A DNA stretch of 17,132 bases from JBAYGJ01 sp041666685 (GTDB taxonomy: Bacteria; Patescibacteriota; Patescibacteriia; UBA10025; JAHIVO01). The translations under genes were made by a program, and so were the position numbers. Below the pieces are notes generated by a model. It had not been told where the DNA came from. It searched no databases and saw only the letters and a list, made by a program, of their open reading frames with translations. How positions within the stretch are numbered: position 1 is the first letter of the stretch; every line of letters starts with the position of its first letter. Shown here piece after piece: positions 1 through 7,788 of the stretch. Location: NCBI GenBank assembly GCA_041666685.1, contig JBAYGJ010000018.1:1-17132 (forward strand). The letters are read 5' to 3'.

Positions 1-515
1 TATGCACCAGTCCATAACGCAATCGAGGATGGCATGGCTTTTCGGGTGTGCGTATATCCAGGAAATTCTATCTTCCCGTATTTTTTGCTGAACTTCCTCA
101 TTGCCCCAACCAATCGAAAAACCGACTTTTTACACTGAATTAACTCAGCCTTGTAGTACAGCCTCAGTGCAGTCAGCACCTGATCGTTCCTGGATCTGGC
201 TGTATGGATTTTCTTCCCCAGCTCTCCCAGTTTTGCCGTCAGGTGACTTTCAATAGCCGTATGGCAATCCTCCTGACCAGAAAGAATTTTGAATACGCCC
301 CGCTGGTCTAATCTGAGAATTCCGTTTAGTTCTTTTACCAGTTTCCCGGTTTCAGTTTTCGTGAGTATGCCAATCTTACCGAGCATTTTGGCATGGGCAA
401 TCGAAGCCAGGCAATCATACCTGACCAGCTTTTGGTCAAGGAGATAATCGTTGCCGACCGTGTATTCTTCTACCTGCCTATTGAGTTTGTACCCCTTGTC
501 CCACAATTTAACCAT
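1..515 (-). CDS. argH: Argininosuccinate lyase, N-terminal part (runs off the left edge)
   Basis: Translating the minus strand from the ATG at 515 gives an open frame of 171 codons to the window edge. It begins MVKLWDKG and carries TVGND near residue 18, HTARSRNDQV near residue 105, and PGYTHTRKAMPSS near the edge. These are hallmarks of argininosuccinate lyase of the fumarase/aspartase superfamily, which splits argininosuccinate into arginine and fumarate in the cytosol. The THTRKAMPSS wording matches a subgroup rather than the THLQ form of E. coli ArgH. The C-terminal two thirds, including the catalytic Ser loop, lie outside the window. The start is 10 bases after the argG stop with no clear Shine-Dalgarno, so argG and argH are probably co-transcribed. 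The family call is secure; completeness cannot be judged. Confidence 0.9.
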   Translation of the reverse strand, partial: MVKLWDKGYKLNRQVEEYTVGNDYLLDQKLVRYDCLASIAHAKMLGKIGILTKTETGKLVKELNGILRLDQRGVFKILSGQEDCHTAIESHLTAKLGELGKKIHTARSRNDQVLTALRLYYKAELIQCKKSVFRLVGAMRKFSKKYGKIEFPGYTHTRKAMPSSIALWTGA

Positions 516-525
516 ACGTTTAAGA

Positions 526-1782
526 TTAGACTTTATTCTTCCGCCAGTCATACGGCTTCCGTTTCCGGAGGACGAAATTATGGGCCTTCAGCCTGACCGC
601 ATTGATATTGATGAAGCCCCGCGAATCCGTGGCATCGAAACCGCCCTCAACATCCATGCTTGACTGTTTCTGGTCATAGAGTGAGGTCGGCGATGACCGG
701 CCAATGACCTGCACATTGCCTTTGTACAATGACAGCGTAACCTTCCCGTCTATCGCTTCCTGGCTTTTATTAAACGCATTGAAAAGGAAGTCCATCTCCG
801 GCGAGAACCAAAAACCATTATAGATCAGCTCGGAAAATTTAGAGACCAGCATGTCCCGGAGATGCATGACTTCTTTGTCCATGGCGATCCCCTCCAGGTC
901 ACGGTGGGCCAGCCATAAAATCGTGCCGCCGGGAGTTTCATAAATTCCCCTTGATTTGATGCCGACAAACCTGTTCTCGATCATATCCAGCCGGCCAATT
1001 CCGTTGACGCCACCCAATTCATTCAAGTAGAGAAACAGTTCCAGCGGCTTGGATACCGTCTTGCCGGTATTCTTGTTCGTCACCTTTGTCGGGGTACCAT
1101 CCTTAAATTTGATTTCGATGACAGTTTCTTTGTTCGGAGCTTTTTTCGGAGATGCTGTCATAGAGTAAACGCTTTCAGGAGCCCTGAATTTGGGGTCTTC
1201 CAGGATACCCGCTTCATGACTGATATGCATGAGATTTTCGTCCTCGCTGTACGGTTTTTTCTTGGTAGCCTTGATTGGAATACCCCATTTCTTGCTGTAG
1301 GCAATCAGGTCGCTCCGGCCTTTAAATTCAGACAAAAATTCCGGCATTTTCCATGGTGAGATAATTTTAATGTCCGGCTGTAGCGCATAATACGTCAGCT
1401 CGAACCTGACCTGATCATTGCCTTTGCCTGTCGCCCCATGAGCCACATATTCGGCATGCTCCCGCTGGGCGATCTCGATCTGCTTTTTCGCGAGCAACGG
1501 CCTGGCCAATGAAGTCCCCAGCAAGTATCGGCTCTCATAGGTAGCATTGCCACGCAATGCAGGAAAAATAAAGTTTGTGACAAATTCTTTCCTGAGGTCT
1601 TCAACGTAGACTTTTGACGCTCCGGTTTTCAGCGCTTTCTTTTTGATTGCATCAAAATCCTCATGCTGGCCGACATTGCCGACAAAACAGATGACTTCAT
1701 ACCCTTTATTCTCGAGCCATTTTAATATCACGGAGGTGTCCAATCCGCCGCTGTATGCGAGCACAACTTTTTTCTTAGACAT
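526..1782 (-). CDS. argG: Argininosuccinate synthase
   Basis: This 418-residue cytosolic enzyme joins citrulline and aspartate using ATP, giving argininosuccinate, the substrate of the adjacent ArgH. The N-terminal PP-loop AYSGGLDTS is at residues 9-17. The conserved HGATGKGNDQVRFE block is near 115-128, and DENLMHISHEAGILE near 181. The C-terminal part has GRLDMIENRFVG and SRGIYETPGGTILW. Its length and these blocks match the roughly 400-residue synthase group that includes human ASS1, not the longer E. coli ArgG type. The start ATG at 1782 is the natural one because the PP-loop sits at the usual distance from it. The leader is A-rich (aagaaaaa) rather than a true Shine-Dalgarno. A possible extended -10 lies about 33 bases upstream. 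Confidence 0.96.
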   Translation of the reverse strand: MSKKKVVLAYSGGLDTSVILKWLENKGYEVICFVGNVGQHEDFDAIKKKALKTGASKVYVEDLRKEFVTNFIFPALRGNATYESRYLLGTSLARPLLAKKQIEIAQREHAEYVAHGATGKGNDQVRFELTYYALQPDIKIISPWKMPEFLSEFKGRSDLIAYSKKWGIPIKATKKKPYSEDENLMHISHEAGILEDPKFRAPESVYSMTASPKKAPNKETVIEIKFKDGTPTKVTNKNTGKTVSKPLELFLYLNELGGVNGIGRLDMIENRFVGIKSRGIYETPGGTILWLAHRDLEGIAMDKEVMHLRDMLVSKFSELIYNGFWFSPEMDFLFNAFNKSQEAIDGKVTLSLYKGNVQVIGRSSPTSLYDQKQSSMDVEGGFDATDSRGFININAVRLKAHNFVLRKRKPYDWRKNKV

Positions 1783-1814
1783 TTTTTCTTGTGTTAGCCG
1801 GTTAATGCAGTAAT

Positions 1815-1823
1815 TTTATATCA
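1815..1823 (-). promoter_or_regulatory. Candidate extended -10 promoter for argG-argH
   Basis: On the minus strand this reads TGATATAAA, an extended -10 (TGn followed by TATAAA) in the AT-rich divergent spacer, 32 bases before the argG start. I see no good -35 hexamer at the expected distance. No palindromic ARG box could be recognised in the spacer. The call rests on motif match and position only. Confidence 0.35.
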
Positions 1824-1895
1824 TTTCCAAAAATAATACTATAGCATCCGATAATATTTTTTTACTATCGCGACGGCACTACGTATGAAAATAAT

Positions 1896-1924
1896 TTGCT
1901 TATTATGCAATATTCAGCTATATT
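1896..1924 (+). promoter_or_regulatory. Candidate sigma-70 type promoter for def-fmt
   Basis: TTGCTT at 1896-1901 and TATATT at 1919-1924 are separated by exactly 17 bases, a plausible -35/-10 pair. Transcription would start near 1931, leaving a leader of about 50 bases before the def ATG at 1980. The TTG of the -35 is also the first possible start codon of the extended def frame, which argues against translation starting there. Confidence 0.45.
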
Positions 1925-1979
1925 GGAATCACCTTTTACAGGTTTATTTAATTTTAAATTAACTGAAAATCAATTACAT

Positions 1980-2459
1980 ATGTTGCCTATTATCACCCAT
2001 CCACATCCACATCTCAAACAGCGCGCTCAGGAGATAACTCCGGACGAGATCAAGGGCATGCAAAAATTCATCGATGAGATGTCCGACACTATGCTGAAAA
2101 AAGACGGCATCGGGCTGGCGGCCAACCAAGTTGACGTCCTGAAGCGGATCATCATCATCAGCACTAAAGACGGACCGTTGCCTCTTATCAACCCAGTCCT
2201 CTCCCGCAAATCATTCCGAAAAGAAGACGGCGAAGAAGGCTGTTTGTCCGTCCCGGGAGTCTACGGAATTGTCAGGCGTCACAAATCATTGGTCATAAAC
2301 GCATTGGACCGGAAAGGTGGCCCGATCAGCCTAAAAGCTTCCGGCATGTTCGCGCGCGTGGCTCAGCATGAAGTCGATCATCTGGACGGCATCCTATTTA
2401 TTAACCGGACGAAAAAAATTACCAAAGGCACCCTGCCCCATGATTCAAAAAAACTATAG
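1980..2459 (+). CDS. def: Peptide deformylase
   Basis: This 159-residue metalloenzyme removes the formyl group from the N-terminal methionine of new proteins. All three family motifs are present: GIGLAANQ at residues 43-50, EEGCLS at 85-90 (metal-ligand Cys88), and QHEVDH at 129-134 (His130 and His134 ligands, Glu131 catalytic). I chose the ATG at 1980 because LPIITHPHPHLK is a normal deformylase N-terminus. The frame stays open back to a TTG at 1896, but those 28 extra residues look unlike the family and overlap a possible promoter. No Shine-Dalgarno precedes 1980. The 3' end overlaps fmt by 20 bases, so translation is probably coupled; Fmt adds the formyl group that Def removes. Confidence 0.95.
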   Translation: MLPIITHPHPHLKQRAQEITPDEIKGMQKFIDEMSDTMLKKDGIGLAANQVDVLKRIIIISTKDGPLPLINPVLSRKSFRKEDGEEGCLSVPGVYGIVRRHKSLVINALDRKGGPISLKASGMFARVAQHEVDHLDGILFINRTKKITKGTLPHDSKKL

Positions 2460-3405
2460 GACTATTTTTTTCGGTACGCCGGATTTTTCTGTGCCTATCC
2501 TGGAGGCATTGGCCGATTTAGAATTTATCAATCTTATTGGAGTCGTGACCCAACCGGACAAGCCCGTTGGACGGAAGCAAGAACTGACACCGTCACCGGT
2601 GAAAATGTGGGCGGAAAAACATAACCTGCCTGTTTGGCAGCCGAAATCGCTGAGGACCCAACACGTCCTAGACCAGAGCAAATCTTTTACTCCGGACTTA
2701 TGCGTGGTTGTCGCTTACGGCAAAATAATCCCAGCCAACCTGCTGGACATACCTCAGCATGGCTGGCTGAATGTACACGCTTCCCTCCTGCCGAAATACC
2801 GGGGCGCTTCGCCCATTCAGGCAGCAATCTTGAACGGCGAAAAGACAACGGGCGTTACTCTCATGAAAATCGACGCCGGACTGGATACCGGTCCGGTTAT
2901 TGACCAACAGACGATCATGCTGGATCAGGCTGAAAATTTCGAATCGTTGCATGACAAGCTCGGCCAACTCGGCGCTGACATCATCAAGAAATCGCTGCTC
3001 CCCTATCTGGACGGCAAACTACCGCTCCAACCACAAGACAACAAGCTGGCGACGTTGACTACTGTCATCTCCAAAGAGGACGGTCGAATAGAGTGGAAAA
3101 AATCCGCAAACGACATTTACCGTCAAATCCGAGCTTATACGCCCTGGCCTGGCGCGTACTGTTTTTGGAAACAGACCAGGAAAGAGTCGGTGGAACAACG
3201 ACTGAAAATACTGTCTGCCAAACCCTCAAACAGTACCCATCCGCTGGCACCGGGGCACATCGCATTGCAAGACAGCCACCTTACTGTCGGCTGCGGCGGG
3301 CACGGGCTCATACTCACCCGCATCCAGCTGGAAGGGAAAAAACCCCTGCCGGTCGATGAGTTTATAAAAGGCTACCCTGAATTTATCCAAGCCGTGTTGT
3401 CATAA
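2440..3405 (+). CDS. fmt: Methionyl-tRNA formyltransferase
   Basis: This enzyme transfers a formyl group from 10-formyl-tetrahydrofolate to Met-tRNAfMet before initiation. From the ATG at 2440 it is 321 residues, close to the family's usual 310-320. FFGTPDFSVPIL near residues 10-21 is the N-terminal formyltransferase signature. NVHASLLPKYRGASPIQ spans 111-127 and GLDTGPV 147-153, giving the catalytic triad Asn111, His113 and Asp149 by alignment with E. coli Fmt (Asn106, His108, Asp144). The C-terminal region after about 210 holds the expected tRNA-contacting domain, with EDGRIEWKKSANDIYRQIRA and PWPGAYC. The frame is open further upstream inside def, but that extension is unlike the family. 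It overlaps the def 3' end by 20 bases, and a hydrolase-like gene follows after three bases. Confidence 0.95.
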   Translation: MIQKNYRTIFFGTPDFSVPILEALADLEFINLIGVVTQPDKPVGRKQELTPSPVKMWAEKHNLPVWQPKSLRTQHVLDQSKSFTPDLCVVVAYGKIIPANLLDIPQHGWLNVHASLLPKYRGASPIQAAILNGEKTTGVTLMKIDAGLDTGPVIDQQTIMLDQAENFESLHDKLGQLGADIIKKSLLPYLDGKLPLQPQDNKLATLTTVISKEDGRIEWKKSANDIYRQIRAYTPWPGAYCFWKQTRKESVEQRLKILSAKPSNSTHPLAPGHIALQDSHLTVGCGGHGLILTRIQLEGKKPLPVDEFIKGYPEFIQAVLS

Positions 3406-3408
3406 CCC

Positions 3409-4029
3409 ATGAAACCGCACGTCATCATTATTGCCGGCGCAAAAACGAAACATTCCAAATTCGCCGAACCACTGCTGAAAAAATATTACAACTACTTCGG
3501 CATAGACGTTGGCGGGCAGGGACGGGCATGGGTAGCACCTTTCAGCGACTGGCTGGAAAACGCCATTGCCAACCCCGTTACGGTTTTTGACTGGTCAGGG
3601 GGCGTGACCACGACATCTGTCCTCTTGGCGGCCAGGAGACTGGCTAAACTCATTGACGAATGCAACCACTCGCACATAGTCCTATTTGCCAAAAGCATGG
3701 GCGGTAACGTAGCCGATTTTGCCGTACGCATGACCAAACGGACCGATGCCGTAAAAAAAATCATCTACGTGGCTACGCCCCACCAGCCGATCAATTTGGA
3801 GCTGCCGCCTCATCTCATGCGAATCAACATCTATTCACCGGCGGATAATTACATCAACTTTGCCAATCGGACCTTGTATATGGGGTTCGGAAAAGGCCAT
3901 ATGCCGGACATCCGGAATATCAGCCTGCCCTCTATACGGCACAAGGATTTCATGAATAACGTCACGACTGAATACGAAGGCCGGCCGATTCATACATTCG
4001 ACCTGTTTAAAAAATTGATAGAAGAATAA
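3409..4029 (+). CDS. Alpha/beta-hydrolase-like protein of unknown substrate
   Basis: The product has 206 residues, no signal peptide and no membrane segment. A short N-terminal strand (HVIIIAG, 4-10) is followed by alternating strands and helices. LFAKSMGGN at 92-100 resembles the nucleophile elbow GxSxGG with the first Gly replaced by Ala, making Ser96 the likely nucleophile. Asp146 (YSPADN) and His178 (IRHKD) fall at plausible acid and base positions. The fold resembles small lipase or esterase-like proteins, but the substrate cannot be named. The ATG lies three bases after the fmt stop, so it is probably the third gene of the def-fmt unit; nothing shows a role in formyl metabolism. It converges with the glycosyltransferase gene 28 bases on, and I see no convincing terminator between them. 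Confidence 0.7.
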   Translation: MKPHVIIIAGAKTKHSKFAEPLLKKYYNYFGIDVGGQGRAWVAPFSDWLENAIANPVTVFDWSGGVTTTSVLLAARRLAKLIDECNHSHIVLFAKSMGGNVADFAVRMTKRTDAVKKIIYVATPHQPINLELPPHLMRINIYSPADNYINFANRTLYMGFGKGHMPDIRNISLPSIRHKDFMNNVTTEYEGRPIHTFDLFKKLIEE

Positions 4030-4057
4030 CCGCTCATCCCCAGCCACGCCAACCGTA

Positions 4058-5560
4058 TTACTTGCGGACTTTTTTAGTTACCTGGAATCCCAGATATTTA
4101 CCGATCATGAGACGGGTCTGTGCTTCTGTAGCGGGAACCGATCCGAATAAAATCAGCGTAAAAGGGATAAATACCCACTGGAAGACCATGAAAATTAATT
4201 TCCATTTCGGATAATTGGCAGGCCGGGGCGGCAGAAGTTGGGTAGACAGGATGGCTTGGGCTAATAACCCGATCATGGCCAAATTCATCAGCCAATTTAG
4301 AATGTGCGGGGCATTTTGGGTCACGACGGATGTTGACCCCTGATAATTGGCCAGCCAGATCGGCATATGGCCCAGTATGAAAATAAGTATCGGCGCAGTA
4401 GCCCAGGAATAGACGCCCTCACCCTGGTTAAAAATATAGCGGAACTTCTGGACGAACGGCATAGTCTTGTTCCGCCCAAAATTCCAGACCATGTACGGAA
4501 AATTCTCTACCCCATACGCCCAGCGCCTCTGCTGGACATACTGGCTTTTGACCGTTTCCCAAAACGTATGCCCCACCACGACATCCATGGACACCGGCAG
4601 ATGCAGCGGTACCACCTCATAATCGCCGTCATAATGCATGATGCATTGGAGGCAGATCCGCGAATCCTCCGTCACGATATCGCTCTGCCAGAACCCGACG
4701 TCCACCAGGGCCCGGAAACTCATACTGTGGGAGGAAAAGGTGAACAGCCGTTCCGGCCTGACCTGTTCGGTCATCAGCCAAAAGGTCGTACTGTACGAAA
4801 TGACCCGAGTCAGCGCAGGAGACTCCCAGACGTTGTTGTTGAATACAGCCAATGGCTGGTAGCTGGCATGTGTCGGGTTTGGATGCGACATGTACGTATG
4901 AGTCAGGTAGCTGAAATACTGCGGATGGACGCAGGTATCCGCGTCAAACGCAGACACGATGACTTTTTCATATGAGATGCCCAATTTATCTACCAGGTCC
5001 TGCACCCGATGGCCCGCCCAGGCGATATTTGATCCCTTGCCCGGCATCTCACCAACCACGCCAGCCGGATGGATGGTCACTAAAAACCTGAAAAATGTTT
5101 TACCAAACTCTTCACGCAGCCGGTCGGCAATGTTGGTAAAATTTACCCGATCCTTTTCTTCCCCTGCCAGGACGACAATAAACCGGTCCAGTGGAAAATT
5201 ATTTTTTGTGAGAGCGGTCAGGCTGCCGCGTAATACTTCTACAGGCTCCTTATAGGTCGGATAAAATACCGCGTGGTAGTATTCGTTCCAGCCGGGTTTC
5301 GATTCAACCTGCTGACGCCAGTCAATTTTGATCGTCTGACGATATTTGCGGAACGAATGGATCATGTAAAAAAGCATGTACACAATCCGGAACAACCAGT
5401 AAAAATCAAATACAATAATGAAAAAAATCGCCCAGATGGGACGCACGAACGACAGGACTATGGCCAAAAAAAACGTTGTCCAGACCATAGCCCCGGGGAG
5501 AATTTCCAGGATGCGGTATTGGGTATATTCGGAAAAATGGTTCAGTAAACGCTTGATCAT
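4058..5560 (-). CDS. Membrane glycosyltransferase, family 2
   Basis: This 500-residue integral membrane protein likely uses a nucleotide-sugar on the cytoplasmic face to build or modify a surface polysaccharide. Two hydrophobic stretches (about 21-39 and 41-66) precede a GT-A domain. That domain has PTYKEP at 101, GKGSN at 174-178, the metal-binding DAD at 206-208, TED at 297-299 (likely catalytic Asp299) and QQRRW at 343-347. Three hydrophobic stretches follow near 386-404, 420-440 and 453-473. The D, DxD, TED, QxxRW series is that of processive synthases such as cellulose or hyaluronan synthase, but the sugar and product cannot be read from the sequence. No Shine-Dalgarno and no clear promoter precede the start, and the terminator of the preceding gene lies 13 bases upstream. 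Confidence 0.85.
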   Translation of the reverse strand: MIKRLLNHFSEYTQYRILEILPGAMVWTTFFLAIVLSFVRPIWAIFFIIVFDFYWLFRIVYMLFYMIHSFRKYRQTIKIDWRQQVESKPGWNEYYHAVFYPTYKEPVEVLRGSLTALTKNNFPLDRFIVVLAGEEKDRVNFTNIADRLREEFGKTFFRFLVTIHPAGVVGEMPGKGSNIAWAGHRVQDLVDKLGISYEKVIVSAFDADTCVHPQYFSYLTHTYMSHPNPTHASYQPLAVFNNNVWESPALTRVISYSTTFWLMTEQVRPERLFTFSSHSMSFRALVDVGFWQSDIVTEDSRICLQCIMHYDGDYEVVPLHLPVSMDVVVGHTFWETVKSQYVQQRRWAYGVENFPYMVWNFGRNKTMPFVQKFRYIFNQGEGVYSWATAPILIFILGHMPIWLANYQGSTSVVTQNAPHILNWLMNLAMIGLLAQAILSTQLLPPRPANYPKWKLIFMVFQWVFIPFTLILFGSVPATEAQTRLMIGKYLGFQVTKKVRK

Positions 5561-5572
5561 ATCCGATCTATG

Positions 5573-5601
5573 AAAAAGACGGATTTCCCATCCGCCTTTT
5601 T
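5573..5601 (-). terminator. Hairpin terminator after the cupredoxin-like gene
   Basis: On the minus strand, AAAAAGGCGGAT, a short loop, then ATCCGTCTTTTT form a seven-pair GC-rich core with one G-T pair, extended by A-T pairs and ending in a T run. It begins 12 bases after the stop codon of the cupredoxin-like gene. The A run on the other side means it could also work on the plus strand. It probably marks the end of the pentose phosphate operon. Confidence 0.75.
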
Positions 5602-5613
5602 ATGATAAAAATG

Positions 5614-6033
5614 TTATTTGACGATGATTTGTCCGCTCTTTATCGGATTCAGATAATCATGGTAGCCCCATGTGCCGGCGGTAGTGAATGTGTAGGTATA
5701 CGTCTCGTTTTGGCCAAGCTCATCAGACAGCAATGTCGGCAGAGAACTTCCTGACGGGTGCGGATCAGCAGCAATTTTTCTATTGATCAAATCCTTATTG
5801 ACCCAGGTGATGGTCTCGCCGGCGGCGATCGTCACGACTGAAGGGTTAAAACTGCCATCCATAATCCAGACGGTTTTTGCAGCTGGACGGACGACCGTCA
5901 CGGCATTACTGGAATTCAGCGTCTGGGACAGGTTGTTGTTAGTCGGTTTTTCTCGTAAAAAATACCAGCCAAGCAATCCGGCCACGACGACGACCAGGAT
6001 AATGACGACGATTATTGTTGCGTTCTTGGTCAT
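5614..6033 (-). CDS. Membrane-anchored cupredoxin-like protein without the usual copper ligands
   Basis: The 139-residue product has an N-terminal hydrophobic anchor (residues 5-26), a polar linker, and a C-terminal domain of about 90 residues facing outward. That domain follows the plastocyanin/cupredoxin pattern: FNPSVVTIAAGETITWVNKD at 62-81, TYTYTFTTAGTWGYHD at 111-126 and GQIIVK at the end. The positions that normally bind type-1 copper appear changed: Arg85 where His is expected after the WVNKD block, then Asp126, Asn129 and Lys132 where Cys, His and Met fall in the usual C-x-x-H-x-x-M pattern. His92 and His125 remain nearby. Electron transfer through a classical blue-copper site is therefore doubtful; a structural or ligand-binding role is possible. 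It starts eight bases after the sugar kinase stop and is followed by a terminator, so it is the last gene of the long operon. Confidence 0.75.
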   Translation of the reverse strand: MTKNATIIVVIILVVVVAGLLGWYFLREKPTNNNLSQTLNSSNAVTVVRPAAKTVWIMDGSFNPSVVTIAAGETITWVNKDLINRKIAADPHPSGSSLPTLLSDELGQNETYTYTFTTAGTWGYHDYLNPIKSGQIIVK

Positions 6034-6041
6034 ATACTATG

Positions 6042-7031
6042 TTACTTATGCAAATTAACTTTTTTTATGGAATAACTCACTTTCTTCCAGGGTCCCGTCA
6101 GCCCGATCAGGCCGTTCTTTGCCCCAAGCTGGGAAACTTCACCAGCGGAGTTGTTGCAGGCCAATTGGATGCTTTTATTGATATCGCCTTTAAACCGTAC
6201 ATATCCAGCCACGAAGCCTGAACCAAAAGCGTCCCCCGCACCCGTAGTATCTATAGCCTTTAATGGTTTGATTATAACACGATGCATGGCGCCGTTCAAC
6301 ACGACCACAGAACCCTGCGCCCCTTTGGTAATTACCAATATTCCTGGACACAATCCGCGTAATTTCCGGACATAACCAGTTTCATCAGTTATCGGACGGC
6401 CGGTCAGTGTGGCGGCTTCTTCATTGTTCATTATCAGAATGTCTATCTTTTTCAGCAGTAGCAGTAAAGCGCTTCTGCCTTTCGTAATATCCAGTTTTCC
6501 TGGATTGAATGCGACTCGAACGCCCTTTTGCTTCGCCTGAGTGATAATTTTCTTCAACACATCTGTCCGGCCGGCTAAGGATGTCACATACAGCCATTTC
6601 GCCTGAGTAATCACCGGCGAGATGTCCGACGTTTTAAAATCATGCGCCGCTCCCCGGTACACCAAAATCGTCCGTTCACCGTTTGGTGCCAGAAAGACGA
6701 CTGATTGTGCGGTTTTATTTTTTCGGTCTATTGCCAGCAAGTCATTGATACCATGTTTTTTCAGATACTGCCTGACGTCATCACCGGCGCTGTCTTTACC
6801 AATCCGAGCCAAACAGCCGACTTTGAAGCCCTGCCGTTTGAAAGTGGCCGCCGTATTGACCGCTCCACCGCCGATTTCCACGTGCATGTCCTCCAGTTCA
6901 ATCTTTGTCCCGAACGCAAAACACTCCATCTCGCCGGTAATCATCTTGACGTTCTTCAGTACCTTAAATTTTTTACTGAATAGGTACACGTCCTTGAATG
7001 CTGATCCGATTGTTATGATGTCGTAAGGCAT
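6042..7031 (-). CDS. PfkB/ribokinase-family sugar or nucleoside kinase
   Basis: This 329-residue cytosolic kinase phosphorylates a sugar or nucleoside hydroxyl with ATP. The N-terminal signature GGGAVNTA is at 54-61, NNEEA at 202-206, and the anion-hole signature DTTGAGDAFGSGF at 261-273, with Asp267 as catalytic base. Length and motif order fit ribokinase, adenosine kinase and related members; the substrate-binding residues are not distinctive enough to choose. Being in an operon with ribose-5-phosphate isomerase and transketolase favours a ribose or nucleoside substrate, which is inference. It is separated from the racemase gene by 52 bases holding a weak A-T rich inverted repeat, and from the cupredoxin-like gene by eight bases. 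No Shine-Dalgarno is visible. Confidence 0.88.
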   Translation of the reverse strand: MPYDIITIGSAFKDVYLFSKKFKVLKNVKMITGEMECFAFGTKIELEDMHVEIGGGAVNTAATFKRQGFKVGCLARIGKDSAGDDVRQYLKKHGINDLLAIDRKNKTAQSVVFLAPNGERTILVYRGAAHDFKTSDISPVITQAKWLYVTSLAGRTDVLKKIITQAKQKGVRVAFNPGKLDITKGRSALLLLLKKIDILIMNNEEAATLTGRPITDETGYVRKLRGLCPGILVITKGAQGSVVVLNGAMHRVIIKPLKAIDTTGAGDAFGSGFVAGYVRFKGDINKSIQLACNNSAGEVSQLGAKNGLIGLTGPWKKVSYSIKKVNLHK

Positions 7032-7083
7032 GGAGGGCCAATTTACTTATCTGTTTTTATAACTCAATGATACCATTTTATCA

Positions 7084-7776
7084 TTATTTCTTCAAAATCT
7101 CCTCTACAGTAGCATCGGCGAATATTTTCATGGTATCAAAAATCTTCAGTCTCGGGTGCTTCGGTATGAGAAGCTGTAAGTCGGTGCATGCCAGAGCTAC
7201 ACAATCGACATTCTTTTTCTCAAAATCATTGATTATCTGGACAAGTTCTTCCCGATCCTTGTTGTTTTGCTGGCCGGCAACGAGATGCAGGATGAACCTG
7301 CCCATTTTAGCCTGCTGGAACTCATTTGGTGTTGTATACTCAATGCCGTTTTCCTTAAATGCATTTTCATATAATTTATTTTCGATTGTCGCTGATGTGG
7401 ATACAATGCCGACGTTACCAAGATCATTTTTTTTAAGGAACTTTACGGTCTCCTCCACGATGCTTAAAACCGGAATACTGACCGCATCTCTTATCTCCTT
7501 GATGAAGATATGCAATGAATTACAGGGCATCACAATAAAATCCACGCCGGACTTTTCCAGCCTCTGGGCTTCCTTGACTAAAAACGGAGTATATCGTTCG
7601 GCCCCTTTATTTTTTGATATCAAGTCTTCTTCAATTTCATACGGCAGCGGCACGCTGGAAATCACAATACCGGGTCGTGCAATTTTGGATTTTTTTTGGC
7701 ATGAAAAAACCACATCGAGGTAAAATTCCGACGTAGTTTCTGGACCAAGTCCACCGATTATTCCGACAGTTTTCAT
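7084..7776 (-). CDS. Aspartate/glutamate racemase family protein
   Basis: This 230-residue cytosolic protein belongs to the cofactor-independent Asp/Glu/hydantoin racemase superfamily. It opens with MKTVGIIGGLGPETT, typical of the aspartate racemase (YgeA-like) branch. Both catalytic cysteines are present: Cys85 in MPCNSLH and Cys197 in ACTDLQLL. The likely reaction is interconversion of L- and D-amino acids, probably Asp or Glu, to supply D-residues for peptidoglycan. Substrate choice is inferred from family only. It starts 12 bases after the transketolase stop, so it appears co-transcribed with the sugar-phosphate genes despite no metabolic link. Its codons look more AT-rich by eye than those of its neighbours. 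No Shine-Dalgarno is seen (leader aatatcattaattt). Confidence 0.87.
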   Translation of the reverse strand: MKTVGIIGGLGPETTSEFYLDVVFSCQKKSKIARPGIVISSVPLPYEIEEDLISKNKGAERYTPFLVKEAQRLEKSGVDFIVMPCNSLHIFIKEIRDAVSIPVLSIVEETVKFLKKNDLGNVGIVSTSATIENKLYENAFKENGIEYTTPNEFQQAKMGRFILHLVAGQQNNKDREELVQIINDFEKKNVDCVALACTDLQLLIPKHPRLKIFDTMKIFADATVEEILKK

Positions 7777-7788
7777 AAATTAATGATA

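Noticed and set aside
1896..1979. 28-residue N-terminal extension of peptide deformylase starting at a TTG
   Set aside because: It does not resemble any deformylase N-terminus, has no Shine-Dalgarno, and overlaps a plausible -35/-10 pair; the family-like start is the ATG at 1980.
1783..1979. ArgR operator (ARG box) in the argG-def spacer
   Set aside because: ATTCA-like half sites occur in this AT-rich stretch, but no proper palindrome with correct spacing was found.
4030..4057. Bidirectional terminator between the convergent hydrolase and glycosyltransferase genes
   Set aside because: The 28 bases are C-rich, but I could not draw a stable stem with a T run on either strand.
4367..4975. 202-codon plus-strand open frame
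   Set aside because: Antisense to the catalytic domain of the glycosyltransferase, whose DAD, TED and QQRRW motifs are intact; it is a shadow frame.
7066..7085. Inverted repeat AATGATA / TATCATT between racemase and pfkB as a terminator
   Set aside because: Only seven A-T rich pairs, overlapping the racemase stop, with no T run directly after it; too weak to split the operon.
7067..7723. 218-codon plus-strand open frame
   Set aside because: Antisense to the racemase gene, which has both catalytic cysteines; the antisense product is Ser/Phe-rich with no family resemblance.
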